From positions 1 to 26,218 of the forward strand of contig JAYUOV010000287.1 in the NCBI GenBank assembly GCA_043760535.1: DNA of 26,218 nucleotides, written 5' to 3'. Below, one piece after another: positions 13,657-22,264 of the stretch (the stretch's first letter is position 1; every line of letters starts with the position of its first letter). Made by a program: the position numbers and the translations under genes. A model generated the notes under the pieces. That model saw only the letters and a list, made by a program, of their open reading frames with translations. It did not search any database and had not been told where the DNA came from. The DNA is from JAZKFT01 sp043760535. GTDB lineage: Bacteria; Bacteroidota; Bacteroidia; Chitinophagales; Chitinophagaceae.

Positions 13657-16521
13657 TTACTGTTTAATAAACTTAGCAGTAATCCTGCTACCTGTTTGGC
13701 TAATAGCCTCTATATAATAAACACCTGCTGCATAATTATTGATGCTGTAGCTAAAAGCTGAGCTACCGGCAGCTAATTGTTGCCTGCTGTTTTGTAGCAT
13801 CTTTTGCCCGTTGCTATTGCGGATGGTAATGGCGACTACATCGGCCGTGGTCGTTTGCAGGTTAAATAAAACCTTATCATTTACCAGGTTGCCCTGCATT
13901 ACAAGATTGAATATTTTACCAGCCTTATTATTGAGCACAACCACCCGGCTGTATTCAAACCTGCCATCTTTATCCACCTGTTTAAGGCGGTAGTAATTAT
14001 TGCCTTTGGCAATATTGTTATGGTTAAAATGATATTGGCTAGACGCATCAGCATAGCTTACCGATCCTGCTTTTGCCCAAGCACTACCATCCACACTGTG
14101 TTCTATTTCAAAATGGCTAAAGTTGGTAGCTTTTTCTGCCTTCCATTGTAATTGTGCTGTGTTACTAGCATCTAGCTTACCCGTAAATTCTAATAGGTTA
14201 ATGGGCAGGGCAGCTGTACCATCGTAGCATATAGAAAATCCGTCGGCAGATGGATTGCTACCAGCCCTGTTTACCCTTAAAAAATAATCGCTGCCTACGG
14301 GCAATGTTCCTGCTGGTATATTCAGGGTTTCTGTTCCGCCTTCCCCGGTGGCATTAATACAGCTATAGCCGGCTACTACTGTAAGGTTGGTTCGGTAAAT
14401 ACTTACTATAGGGTCTAAAATACCTACACTTCTTACAGAAATATTGATAGCGGTGCTGTTACTTGCCGGCGTAAACCTGAACCAGCCATCATCGAAATTG
14501 GTACATGCTCCTGCAGTAGCTGGTGTGCCGAGGGTATTTTGGTAAATACGATCGATACTGCTGCAGGTGGCGTTAAATGTGCAGGAGCCGGCACTTGCTG
14601 CTAACGGTATAGCAGTGGCAGGTGTAAAGTTATTGTCTCTTGGGTATAATGGAGTTACGGGGTTATTTACCAAAACTCTTGCACCGAAAAACTGACTTCC
14701 ATTGGGAAAAAAAAGATAAGTACCGGAACATCTAAAGCCCCGTGTGAGGTTTTGAAAGTTAGTAGAAAATGCCAGCGAATCTGCTGTGTGTAATAAAAAG
14801 GCATTGTTATTTAAGCCTGCTACAGGGTTATTATAGGTTGCCTCCAAGGCAGGGTTTGGCTTACTTAATATACCCATGTAGGTTTGGTAAAGGTTACTGT
14901 TAGAACCGGCACCCGTATGCCATTTCATATTGCCATAAAAATACTCAATAGCATTAACCCCATTTACATTTTCGAATAGAGTTATGCCAAAATTTAATGC
15001 TGTAGCATTGGGGGTGCCTGCAAATTTCATATTAGTCCACGATATCTTAAATTCGCGTCTAGGGGAAGTACCCGTGGCTTGGCATTTAATGCTGGCAGCA
15101 AGGCTGGCAGCAGTATTATCATTAGTAGCACACGTAAGATTGCTGTAATATGGCGAAAGTACCTGAGATATATTGGGGCTGGAAACACCCACTGTAAACA
15201 CTGGGCTGTTGCCAAATTCGCTTCCAGCACCATTGTGTGATGCGTCGTTAGCATCGTCAAAAGTTACAAACCCATTGGTACTAATTTTTACATTACTAAA
15301 TGTGCGGCCCCGTACTGTTATCGGAAATCCAATAGATACGTCGTTACTAAGATTGTCATCTGTATTGTTACCATTTCTCCAAACTATTACGCCTGATGTA
15401 GCTACTGGTCCAACGCCTATGTTGGTTTGTGTTGCTGTTACGTTACAATCAGTAACGGTTATAGCCAAAGGGTTGGTAGTATAAGTTAGCCCGGTAGCAA
15501 GGCATGTTATTTTCAGTTGAAAGACCCTGTTCCGCATCAATGTATCGGTGGTTAATTCGTAGGTAGTATCGTTAGCCAAAAAAGTGCCACTTACAGGTGT
15601 GTAGGTATAGGGGAAAGATGTATTTACACTGCTCTCCCAGCGATATTGCAGGCCGCTACTTGCAGGTAAATTAAAAGCCCTTATAGCTATGCGCTGCCCT
15701 TTGCACACCACTCCTGTTCCGGCAATATTATTAAGCGTTACACTCGCAATGTTAAGGCTGGCATTACAATCGGCTGGCGGTGTAAAGGTAAAAGAGTGGC
15801 CATTGTTGGGGTACCGCACACCAGCTGTACCAGTACCTACCAATGCATAACCACTATCTACATTGGTTACATTGCTATGCACTACAGGCGTGGTCCAATC
15901 GCCTATGTTTTGATAAAGGGCACTTACCAAACGGCAGTCGCCGGGAACTACGCTTCTGCGGATACCGATTTGTGCCAGGTTAAGGCCAACACCAGTTGCA
16001 ACGGCATTGTTGTACACGTATCTTATAACACCTGTAGTTGTGTTGAGCCTTGCCTGTACAGATATAGTTGCGGCTGTGCTACTGCCATCGTTTTTAAGCG
16101 ATGTCCATTGCACCACAAATTCATTACTTACAGTTTGGTAGCGCACTTCCGATGAAGCTGTGCCGCCAAAAAAGCCTGCAAAAGCACAAATGGCGTTAGT
16201 TGCGTATGCATAAGGTTGAGGATTGAATCCCCCACCAATCGGAGTTGAAGTAGCAATGCCCGGATTGTTACCTAACTGTAACCATCCGTTAGGATAAATT
16301 TTGGCTGTGGTGTAAGTAAAGCCATAATACTTAAATGCTGGTATGGTTACCGAAACCGGTGCTGTATTTGCTCCAAAAGCTCCGGTGTGCGTGGTGGCTC
16401 CGCCAGCAATAGCGGTGTACGTACCAGAGGCAGCACTGGTAAAAGTGTAATTAAAAACCTGTGCCGAGGCATAAGCTGTGGTCATTAAAGCCACAATAAT
16501 TAGGGTAAAAAACTTTGTCAT
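13657..16521 (-). CDS. Large T9SS-secreted surface protein with C-terminal sorting domain
   Basis: This 954-residue protein is probably carried across the outer membrane by the type IX system. It has a signal peptide (MTKFFTLII..., cleavage near A|Q at residue 20). The modules, by eye, are: a beta-sandwich-like domain (about 22-250) with the segments FKYYGF and IYPNGWLQLG; an Ig-like stretch (about 252-355) opening DCNASL; a second beta-sandwich-like domain (about 366-620) with RTFSNVKISTNGFVTFDD, which resembles the first; a pre-peptidase-like domain (about 650-750) with DDGWFRFTP; a fibronectin-like region starting ALPINLLEFTGKL; and a type A sorting tail (last ~80 residues) ending AGVYYIEA...KFIKQ. 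No catalytic motif is seen, so adhesion or surface display is more likely than an enzyme. It lies between a LytS-like sensor and a LytTR regulator on the same strand. Confidence 0.85.
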   Translation of the reverse strand: MTKFFTLIIVALMTTAYASAQVFNYTFTSAASGTYTAIAGGATTHTGAFGANTAPVSVTIPAFKYYGFTYTTAKIYPNGWLQLGNNPGIATSTPIGGGFNPQPYAYATNAICAFAGFFGGTASSEVRYQTVSNEFVVQWTSLKNDGSSTAATISVQARLNTTTGVIRYVYNNAVATGVGLNLAQIGIRRSVVPGDCRLVSALYQNIGDWTTPVVHSNVTNVDSGYALVGTGTAGVRYPNNGHSFTFTPPADCNASLNIASVTLNNIAGTGVVCKGQRIAIRAFNLPASSGLQYRWESSVNTSFPYTYTPVSGTFLANDTTYELTTDTLMRNRVFQLKITCLATGLTYTTNPLAITVTDCNVTATQTNIGVGPVATSGVIVWRNGNNTDDNLSNDVSIGFPITVRGRTFSNVKISTNGFVTFDDANDASHNGAGSEFGNSPVFTVGVSSPNISQVLSPYYSNLTCATNDNTAASLAASIKCQATGTSPRREFKISWTNMKFAGTPNATALNFGITLFENVNGVNAIEYFYGNMKWHTGAGSNSNLYQTYMGILSKPNPALEATYNNPVAGLNNNAFLLHTADSLAFSTNFQNLTRGFRCSGTYLFFPNGSQFFGARVLVNNPVTPLYPRDNNFTPATAIPLAASAGSCTFNATCSSIDRIYQNTLGTPATAGACTNFDDGWFRFTPASNSTAINISVRSVGILDPIVSIYRTNLTVVAGYSCINATGEGGTETLNIPAGTLPVGSDYFLRVNRAGSNPSADGFSICYDGTAALPINLLEFTGKLDASNTAQLQWKAEKATNFSHFEIEHSVDGSAWAKAGSVSYADASSQYHFNHNNIAKGNNYYRLKQVDKDGRFEYSRVVVLNNKAGKIFNLVMQGNLVNDKVLFNLQTTTADVVAITIRNSNGQKMLQNSRQQLAAGSSAFSYSINNYAAGVYYIEAISQTGSRITAKFIKQ

Positions 16522-16644
16522 AACTAGATGAGATTTTAAATTAAGCTATAAAAATCATCTGCCACGTTATTCTTTAGAAGGGTGATTTCATATAACCCGT
16601 TTTATTTTTCACCAAAATAGCTTTTGGCTTCACGGTATAAAATG

Positions 16645-19551
16645 CTACAGTGGTATTTGTAAAATCACCGTGGTGCCCATAGGTAAATGATGCTCATCCG
16701 CTTTATCAATATAAGTAATGGCAATTTTTTCTTTGCGGTTGGTGTTGAGCAGGTTCAGTCTTGTTTCGTTAGCCTGTGTACTAAACGATGCAAAACGCTC
16801 TTTACGGCGGGCATTTATCTCTTCGCTTTTTTTACGGCCTACGCCATTATCATCTACCATTACTTTTAGCATAAGTGGCCCTTCCATTTCAAAACGGATG
16901 GTGAGTTGCCGGTCGTCTTTTTTATGCAGCAGGCCATGTTTAATAGCATTTTCCACGTAAGGCTGTATAATCATACTTGGTATGCGCACCTGTATGGCAT
17001 TTACATTGGCGGCCTTGCTTAGCACATATTCCAGTTTGTCTTCGAACCGCATTTTTTCCAGTTCCAGGTACAGTTCCAGCGATTTTATTTCTTCGTCCAG
17101 CGTAACGGTTTCTTTATTACTCATGTCCAATACAGTCCGCATCAGGTAACTGAATTTCCCTAAATAAGCGTTGGCTTCGTTTTTATTATTACTAAAAATA
17201 AAACTCTGTATGGTGTTCAGTGCATTAAAAATAAAGTGGGGGTTCATCTGCGATTTAATGCTGCTGAGCATACTTTTTTGCAGGTCTTGTTCCAGTTGCA
17301 GCTTCTGTTCCAGCAGGGTATTGGTTTTACGAATGCTATTGATTCGCCGCTGCATCATAAGATAAAAAATAAAGGCGGTAAAAAACGATAGGGGTAATAT
17401 AAACCAAAGCCTTTTGTAAAAAGGGGCCTCAATAAAAAAACGGCATTGCACCATTTTTTGCGAAACAACACCATCCTCATTATAGGCTTTTAGTTGTACG
17501 GTATAGCTGCCCGGCGAAAGCGATGGCAGGTTTAGTTCCCTCGCATCTTCTTCCAGGTGCTGCCACGGGCTTCCGTTAATGCTGTACGCCACTTTCACTT
17601 TCTTATCGGCTCTAAAAGCCAGCACCGAAAAATCTATTACAATAGCATTTTCTTTGTACGACAGCTTTGTTGTGCTGTCAATCTTTTGCCCGTTTTCTTT
17701 TAACCGCAGGCTGCCTATTTCTATTCGGGGAGGCGCTTCGTTGAGGTGGTTTTGTGATTCGGAAAAAACGGCCAAACCCGCCGTGGTTGCTATATACACT
17801 TTTCCGTCCTGTACTAAAATGTCTTTTAATTCGGCACGGGGAAGGCCGTCGGTATAATCAAATTTTTGTGTGGAGCCATCTATCTCGTCATACACTTGCA
17901 GCAGTTCATCGCTTATCATCCAAATTTTGTTACCGCTTTTTTGAAACTTATAAATGGTATTACTTAACAGGCCATCCTTGGTGCTGATATTTTTTTCAAT
18001 TGTATTATTTCGAAGTACAAATATGCCATTGCTGAAAGTGCTTACATACACTTTGCCACCTGCTACTTTTACTTGTGTAGCAAAGATTTCTTGCTTTCCA
18101 TTTTTTATGCTGCCTGCCCCAGACGGGCTCCAGTATAAAAGCCCCTTTGTGGTGGCTGCATAAATAGTACTGTCGGCATAGTTATATGCCACATAGCGGC
18201 CACGTGTAGCATTTACAAGATCAAACCGAACCTTACTTGCTGTGGCTAATTTGTTAGTATGCTGCTGCATCCATGCCGGAGGAAGGGCTGCTTTATTTTT
18301 ACTTACCGGCAATAGGCTGATGCCTGATGTATAAGCCACAGCAAAAAAATCGCTGTTAATGGCTACAGTACTTTTTACACTTAGTTCACTTTGAAATTCT
18401 GATTTCCCATTTAGTAACCGATAGGTCTTGTCGCCGCAATACATAATACTGTTATCCCCTGCCTGATATAAGCTTGTGGCTTCGTGGGCTATATTGGCAT
18501 CAAATATTTTTGTAAACGTTTCAGACTTCAAATCCATTTGCAGTACCTGGTTTTTTGCAGTGCCGGCCAGCAGTTTTTCTTGTAGGTTACTTGGGCTTAA
18601 AACGCTAATGCTGCCAGCATTGGAAAATAACCGGACATTAATTTCAGGCACCAGTAATATGCCGTTACCTATGGTGCTAAACCAATAGTTATTTTCGGCA
18701 TCTTTAAATACATCAGAAATATTTTTGTCTTGGAAAAAGCAGTGGCCGTTGTAAAGCGGCTGCATATTTTCATCAAAACAATAAGCCCCTCTTGAAGTGG
18801 AGAGCCATGTTTCTTTTTTATTGTTAGTTGCTACATTTTGTATAAAAAGGTTTTTGGGTAAAGGCAACCGGAATGTACCGATATTGGGTACAGGATATAC
18901 ATATGGCCATTCAGATCTTGTTATTTGAAAAAAACGATTACCTGTTTTTGTAATGAAAAACCCAGATTGCGAATTGTTATTGTCTAAAAAGGGTGTAAAG
19001 CTTTTACCATCGAATTTAAAAACATGTTTAGCCCCCAGAAAAAACGCATTTCCCTTTTCAGAAAAATAATTTTGAGAAATCATTTCAGTAAAACTGAAGT
19101 TGGTAATACGGTTACTGTTAATGTTAAAAGCCCTCAGTTTATCATCGGTTGCCGACAGCAGCACATCGCCATCCAAAATACTGGCCGAACGAAAACTACC
19201 CGAAGAGGGCAGGGCGGTACAGCGTTGCAGCGAATCGCCTTCGGTATAAAAGAAGTTGCCCGTAAAATCCTGGCACCAGATTCTGCCTCTGGAATCTTCC
19301 ATCAGGTTACTTAGGCTGCGGCTGTTTTGAGAATTGTTGATGTAAGCTTTAAATGTTTTTCCATCGTAGCGGCTAAGGCCACGGTCGTGTGCTATCCATA
19401 TAAAGCCCTTCTTATCCTGCAATAAAAAATACACCGTATTGCTGGGCAGCCCACTAAGGTTATTAATATTTCGTACCACCGGATCCTGTGCATGGCACAG
19501 TGTACAGGCCAGCTGTGCTATAAAAAAGATTTTGAAAAAATGGATTGGCAT
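16645..19551 (-). CDS. Propeller-type sensor with LytS-like histidine kinase domain
   Basis: This is a 968-residue membrane sensor. A signal peptide (about 1-21, ending CHAQ) is followed by a periplasmic part built of two-component-regulator-propeller repeats (residues about 25-620; typical are SGLPSNTVYFLLQDKKGFIWIA, DGLLSNTIY and DGLPRAELKDI). Next is a Y_Y_Y-type domain (about 640-705; VAYSINGSPWQHL, SPGSYTVQLKAYNEDG) and one membrane helix (about 714-735). The cytoplasmic end is a His_kinase (LytS/YehU) module with the phospho-acceptor His772 in NPHFIFNALNTIQ and an ATPase with ENAIKHG and DDNGVGR. Members of this class pair with LytTR regulators, and one lies two genes downstream on the same strand. 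The ligand is unknown; propeller sensors of this phylum often sense glycans, but nothing nearby confirms that. Confidence 0.92.
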   Translation of the reverse strand: MPIHFFKIFFIAQLACTLCHAQDPVVRNINNLSGLPSNTVYFLLQDKKGFIWIAHDRGLSRYDGKTFKAYINNSQNSRSLSNLMEDSRGRIWCQDFTGNFFYTEGDSLQRCTALPSSGSFRSASILDGDVLLSATDDKLRAFNINSNRITNFSFTEMISQNYFSEKGNAFFLGAKHVFKFDGKSFTPFLDNNNSQSGFFITKTGNRFFQITRSEWPYVYPVPNIGTFRLPLPKNLFIQNVATNNKKETWLSTSRGAYCFDENMQPLYNGHCFFQDKNISDVFKDAENNYWFSTIGNGILLVPEINVRLFSNAGSISVLSPSNLQEKLLAGTAKNQVLQMDLKSETFTKIFDANIAHEATSLYQAGDNSIMYCGDKTYRLLNGKSEFQSELSVKSTVAINSDFFAVAYTSGISLLPVSKNKAALPPAWMQQHTNKLATASKVRFDLVNATRGRYVAYNYADSTIYAATTKGLLYWSPSGAGSIKNGKQEIFATQVKVAGGKVYVSTFSNGIFVLRNNTIEKNISTKDGLLSNTIYKFQKSGNKIWMISDELLQVYDEIDGSTQKFDYTDGLPRAELKDILVQDGKVYIATTAGLAVFSESQNHLNEAPPRIEIGSLRLKENGQKIDSTTKLSYKENAIVIDFSVLAFRADKKVKVAYSINGSPWQHLEEDARELNLPSLSPGSYTVQLKAYNEDGVVSQKMVQCRFFIEAPFYKRLWFILPLSFFTAFIFYLMMQRRINSIRKTNTLLEQKLQLEQDLQKSMLSSIKSQMNPHFIFNALNTIQSFIFSNNKNEANAYLGKFSYLMRTVLDMSNKETVTLDEEIKSLELYLELEKMRFEDKLEYVLSKAANVNAIQVRIPSMIIQPYVENAIKHGLLHKKDDRQLTIRFEMEGPLMLKVMVDDNGVGRKKSEEINARRKERFASFSTQANETRLNLLNTNRKEKIAITYIDKADEHHLPMGTTVILQIPL

Positions 19552-19710
19552 AAAACAAAAGCTGTTACAAAGAAACCCAATGTTTTTACAACAGCCTTAT
19601 TTTCTGTAAAAGCAAAACAGGCTTTGGAGAAAAAGAAAGCCTGTTTCGTGAAATCTCTACCGCAACTAAAAGTATTTGATCGCATTTTACCATTTAATTA
19701 TAAACCATAA
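19540..19710 (+). CDS. Doubtful 56-codon ORF in the divergent intergenic region
   Basis: An ATG-started frame of 56 lysine-rich codons runs from 19540 and stops 4 bases before the next plus-strand gene. Its start overlaps the first codons of the sensor kinase on the other strand, and the hairpin at 19615-19646 lies inside it. It could be a small upstream gene or chance; I see no family resemblance. Confidence 0.2.
   Translation: MDWHKTKAVTKKPNVFTTALFSVKAKQALEKKKACFVKSLPQLKVFDRILPFNYKP
19615..19646. promoter_or_regulatory. 11-bp perfect inverted repeat between divergent genes
   Basis: AAACAGGCTTT and AAAGCCTGTTT form a perfect 11-bp stem around a 10-nt loop. It sits between the divergent sensor kinase (start 19551) and the small exported protein (start 19715). 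No T run follows on the plus strand, so it may be an operator or leader hairpin rather than a terminator. This is inference from structure only. Confidence 0.45.
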
Positions 19711-19714
19711 ATAC

Positions 19715-20041
19715 ATGAAAAAACTTTTTGCATTATTAACCATTACAGGCATGGCATTTGCCTTTTCTTCTTTTACCAATTACACTAGCAACAGCACTAC
19801 TGCTGAAGAAACTTTGGCAGCTACCAAATACGACATTAAAATAAAAAATGATACCGACGAAGCTGTAAGCACCATTAATACAGCAGGCGGCGGCTACAAC
19901 CTTGCCAAAGGCGTTACCACCACCATTAAAATGGAAGATGGGGACGAACTGTACATAAAAGACAAAGGCAAAAAAGGCCGCAAACTGCTTACTGTAACTC
20001 CAGAAATGGATGGCAAAGTACAGCTGCTGAGTAAGTTATAA
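19715..20041 (+). CDS. Small exported protein of unknown function
   Basis: This 108-residue product has a clear signal peptide (MKKLFALLTITGMAFA...). The mature part is small, charged and likely beta-rich (YDIKIKNDTDEAV, GYNLAKGVTTTIKMEDGDELYIKD, KGRKLLTV). I do not recognise a family; the layout suggests a single small beta domain in the periplasm or at the surface. The ATG at 19715 is chosen because the frame upstream of it starts with a TTG and adds residues that do not fit a signal peptide. A hairpin terminator follows at 20106. Confidence 0.75.
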   Translation: MKKLFALLTITGMAFAFSSFTNYTSNSTTAEETLAATKYDIKIKNDTDEAVSTINTAGGGYNLAKGVTTTIKMEDGDELYIKDKGKKGRKLLTVTPEMDGKVQLLSKL

Positions 20042-20105
20042 AACGACTTTACTACTATAACTGCCTAGCTTAAAACCCTTGCACACATCAATCCTCGTGG
20101 ATGTT

Positions 20106-20146
20106 AAAAGCTACAGACTGTTACTACAGTTTTGTGGCTTTTTTAT
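20106..20146 (+). terminator. Hairpin terminator after the small exported protein
   Basis: AAAAGC pairs with GCTTTT, and the stem continues through ACA/TGT and CTGT/ACAG with one bulge around a short loop. The right arm runs into a T-rich tail (20137-20144). Confidence 0.65.
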
Positions 20147-20173
20147 TTTCTTTAATCTACCCGCCTTAGGGTA

Positions 20174-20204
20174 TTGCAGCCGCAAGTTTTTACAATTAGG
20201 TTTA
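20174..20204 (+). promoter_or_regulatory. Candidate Bacteroidota promoter (TTG, 20 nt, TAGGTTTA)
   Basis: TTG at 20174-20176 and TAGGTTTA at 20197-20204 are 20 nt apart. This fits the Bacteroidota pattern of a -33 TTG and a -7 TAnnTTTG with one mismatch. It would start a transcript with a leader of about 30 nt before the ATG at 20240, and it lies after the terminator of the previous gene. Confidence 0.4.
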
Positions 20205-20239
20205 CGTTCTAAAAAACAATTAAACCTAAAAAAAATTTT

Positions 20240-20794
20240 ATGACCAACGTAACTAAATGGATGAGCTGGGAAACCGGCGTGGACTTGGTAGCAGTAACAA
20301 GCCCCGGGTTGCAAATGCCAAATGTAATCGTTCACCTAGGCCGCATGGTAAATACGCCAGCAGGAAGTGCACCAAGCGGCATGATTTTTTGGCAACCAGA
20401 TACCAATGCCGCTCCGATAGTAATGGGTTTTGTAAGCACAGATGCAAAAGTTGGAGCCTATTTTGGCCCTAACATTTTTGCAGATACGCCTTTTGAAATG
20501 GCTCCGGTTTTAGATGCCACTATTGAAATTATTTTTGATGGCGTAACCGCTTACTCAAAATGTGTAGCAGGCGGCCACACTTTCGAGGTAGAGATGAGCA
20601 ATTTAAGTGAGCCGTATTTAATAAACCGAGAGCCCTCGGCCATGCCACCATTTTACCAGCAGGGTGTAGAAATAAGTTGTGGCAAAACGATTCTAAAAGT
20701 AGATGGCGTGGTGATAGATATTATTATTCCTCCGGTGGGTATTACTGGTGGGCCAGCTAGTGTGGTATCGCCTAATGGTGTTTATGCCAGGTAA
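20240..20794 (+). CDS. 184-residue protein of unknown function
   Basis: I do not recognise this protein. It has no signal peptide or membrane helix. The sequence is rich in Gly, Pro, Val and Ile and probably beta-stranded, with segments such as MPNVIVHLGRMVNTPAG, MIFWQPDTNAAPIVMGF, INREPSAMPPFYQQGVEIS and GGPASVVSPNGVYAR. There are two cysteines, near residues 113 and 147. Base composition is like the neighbouring native genes. It has its own candidate promoter and a terminator on each side, so it seems monocistronic. The ATG at 20240 follows an A/T-rich leader; no longer alternative is open. Confidence 0.75.
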   Translation: MTNVTKWMSWETGVDLVAVTSPGLQMPNVIVHLGRMVNTPAGSAPSGMIFWQPDTNAAPIVMGFVSTDAKVGAYFGPNIFADTPFEMAPVLDATIEIIFDGVTAYSKCVAGGHTFEVEMSNLSEPYLINREPSAMPPFYQQGVEISCGKTILKVDGVVIDIIIPPVGITGGPASVVSPNGVYAR

Positions 20795-20844
20795 AGGTTA
20801 AATATTACAAGACTTATGGAATCTTTGATTTTAAGTATAAAATA

Positions 20845-20890
20845 ACACTCCGCTTTCAATTGTTTATACCTTGAAAACGGGGTGTTTTTT
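20845..20890. terminator. Hairpin terminator between convergent genes
   Basis: ACACTCCG...TTTCAA pairs with TTGAAAACGGGGTGT, with one mismatch and a wobble pair, and is followed by six T residues on the plus strand. It separates the 184-residue protein gene from the convergent membrane protein gene at 20903. Confidence 0.7.
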
Positions 20891-20902
20891 AGTACAGCAA
20901 GG

Positions 20903-21406
20903 CTATTCTTTAGGCTTAAACATTTGGCTATAAGCCTTAATAAAGCGAAAGGTTACAACGATATGAACCAGTAACAGGCTCGAAAAAATTAGGAATAAAT
21001 ATAAAATTCCTTTTACCATTTTTAAATAGCTAGCCTGCGGTAGCACCATCATGTTTTGCTGTTGTGCTATGGCTTGCTGCAGGGCTTCGTTCAGTAGTTT
21101 GGCATCGCTTAGCAATGTTACAGACTGTATTAAAAACAACATGCAGAAAACAATGCTCACAAAGGCATTTACTTTAATCCAGTCTTTTAAAGCATGCTTG
21201 CATAGCTGTTTTTGATCGATGGCTTTTTGTAAAAAAATAAAACTGGTTATTACATAAATAGTTACCGAAGCAAAAAGAAATACCACCAATAAAATGGATG
21301 GATTGGCCAGGGCTATCATCAACATAAAAATTGTTATGATGCCTATAAACGCAGCAACCGGCAATAGAACATAAGTGAGTATGCGATAGGGTAATAACAT
21401 TTTCAT
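20903..21406 (-). CDS. Four-helix membrane protein of unknown function
   Basis: This 167-residue integral membrane protein has four hydrophobic segments, at about 7-33, 37-59, 76-97 and 130-153. A glutamine-rich loop (LQQAIAQQQNM) lies between the third and fourth. No catalytic or transport motif is visible, so no function is offered. It converges on the 184-residue protein gene. The ATG at 21406 is the only start that keeps the first helix intact. Confidence 0.7.
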   Translation of the reverse strand: MKMLLPYRILTYVLLPVAAFIGIITIFMLMIALANPSILLVVFLFASVTIYVITSFIFLQKAIDQKQLCKHALKDWIKVNAFVSIVFCMLFLIQSVTLLSDAKLLNEALQQAIAQQQNMMVLPQASYLKMVKGILYLFLIFSSLLLVHIVVTFRFIKAYSQMFKPKE

Positions 21407-21986
21407 GGCTTTTTACAACGGGTTATACTTTTTATAAATAGTACGTTCTGTAACTGCGTGAAGATAGGTAGCAGAAACTTATAGTAAGTACGGGTAACAT
21501 TCAACATTCTTTACTAGATGGTTATTAAGTTATTGGTGTTTAATAAATGATAAATACAGTTTACTATTTATGTTGTTACTTCAAAAATCCAGTAACATTA
21601 CCGAATAACTACTAATTTTTACCATACTACATTACAATTTACACACCTGTTTTTCTACCTAACTTTCTGAAACTAATTTTCATACAAAAAACTTTTACTA
21701 CTGCTTTAGACAAAGCCATTGTTACGAACAACGCAGCCCGCACCACTAAATATGAAACTGCAGGGCTAAAAAATTGTGGCTGTTAATAAAAATTAATCTT
21801 TTATTATAAAACCGACTCTTTATTTCCGAACTCATTTTTAAATACGATGTGGCTGCCATGAAAAAGTACAAGGCAAAGCCGGTATTTTATGCCAAGAAAG
21901 TAAAAGAATACGTAGAAAAATAATCAATTTAAAGGCACTTTGTTAAACGTTAAAAGTGAAGGAAGGCAGCCTAAGACAGAGCGAAG
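21407..21986. other. AT-rich intergenic region without a supported gene
   Basis: This 580-base region is strongly AT-rich (12 of 60 bases are G or C in the line 21541-21600). The only ATG-started frame worth noting is a 21-codon lysine-rich peptide at 21858-21923. Its frame stays open upstream for about 15 codons without another ATG, so it may be a gene fragment. I see no RNA gene, repeat array or clear promoter here. Confidence 0.5.
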
Positions 21987-22217
21987 TTACATACGTGTTT
22001 TAAAGCAGTGGCCTTTTTGCAAAGCGCTATCAAGTAACAAAGCAATGTACAAAATAACAAGTATTGCGAAGCCTGTATTTATCGGCTGTGGCAAACTTTG
22101 TGAATAGATGGTTATGGTTGTTTTAAGTAATGCCGCTATAACAAAATAGTATAGGATTAACACGTTGGGCAAAAAACCTCTCCTGCCAATAACGATACTA
22201 TTATTTTTCAATTTCAT
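21987..22217 (-). CDS. Small two-helix membrane protein
   Basis: This 76-residue frame has two hydrophobic stretches (about 18-40 and 49-65) and a positively charged start (MKLKNNSIVIGRRG), a reasonable small inner-membrane protein. It is divergent from the CBS-domain gene at 22265, with 47 bases between the starts. No family is recognised. It could be a chance frame in AT-rich DNA, but the helix layout speaks for a real gene. Confidence 0.45.
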   Translation of the reverse strand: MKLKNNSIVIGRRGFLPNVLILYYFVIAALLKTTITIYSQSLPQPINTGFAILVILYIALLLDSALQKGHCFKTRM

Positions 22218-22264
22218 ACATCCATAACCCTTCCTATCAAATCCCGTTTCCTTATCTTCGAAAA

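Noticed and set aside
15173..16155. Plus-strand frames of 103 and 119 codons inside the T9SS protein gene
   Set aside because: They are antisense shadows within a long, well-supported coding frame.
21858..21923. 21-codon lysine-rich peptide
   Set aside because: Too short and without any supporting signal; mentioned only in the intergenic entry.
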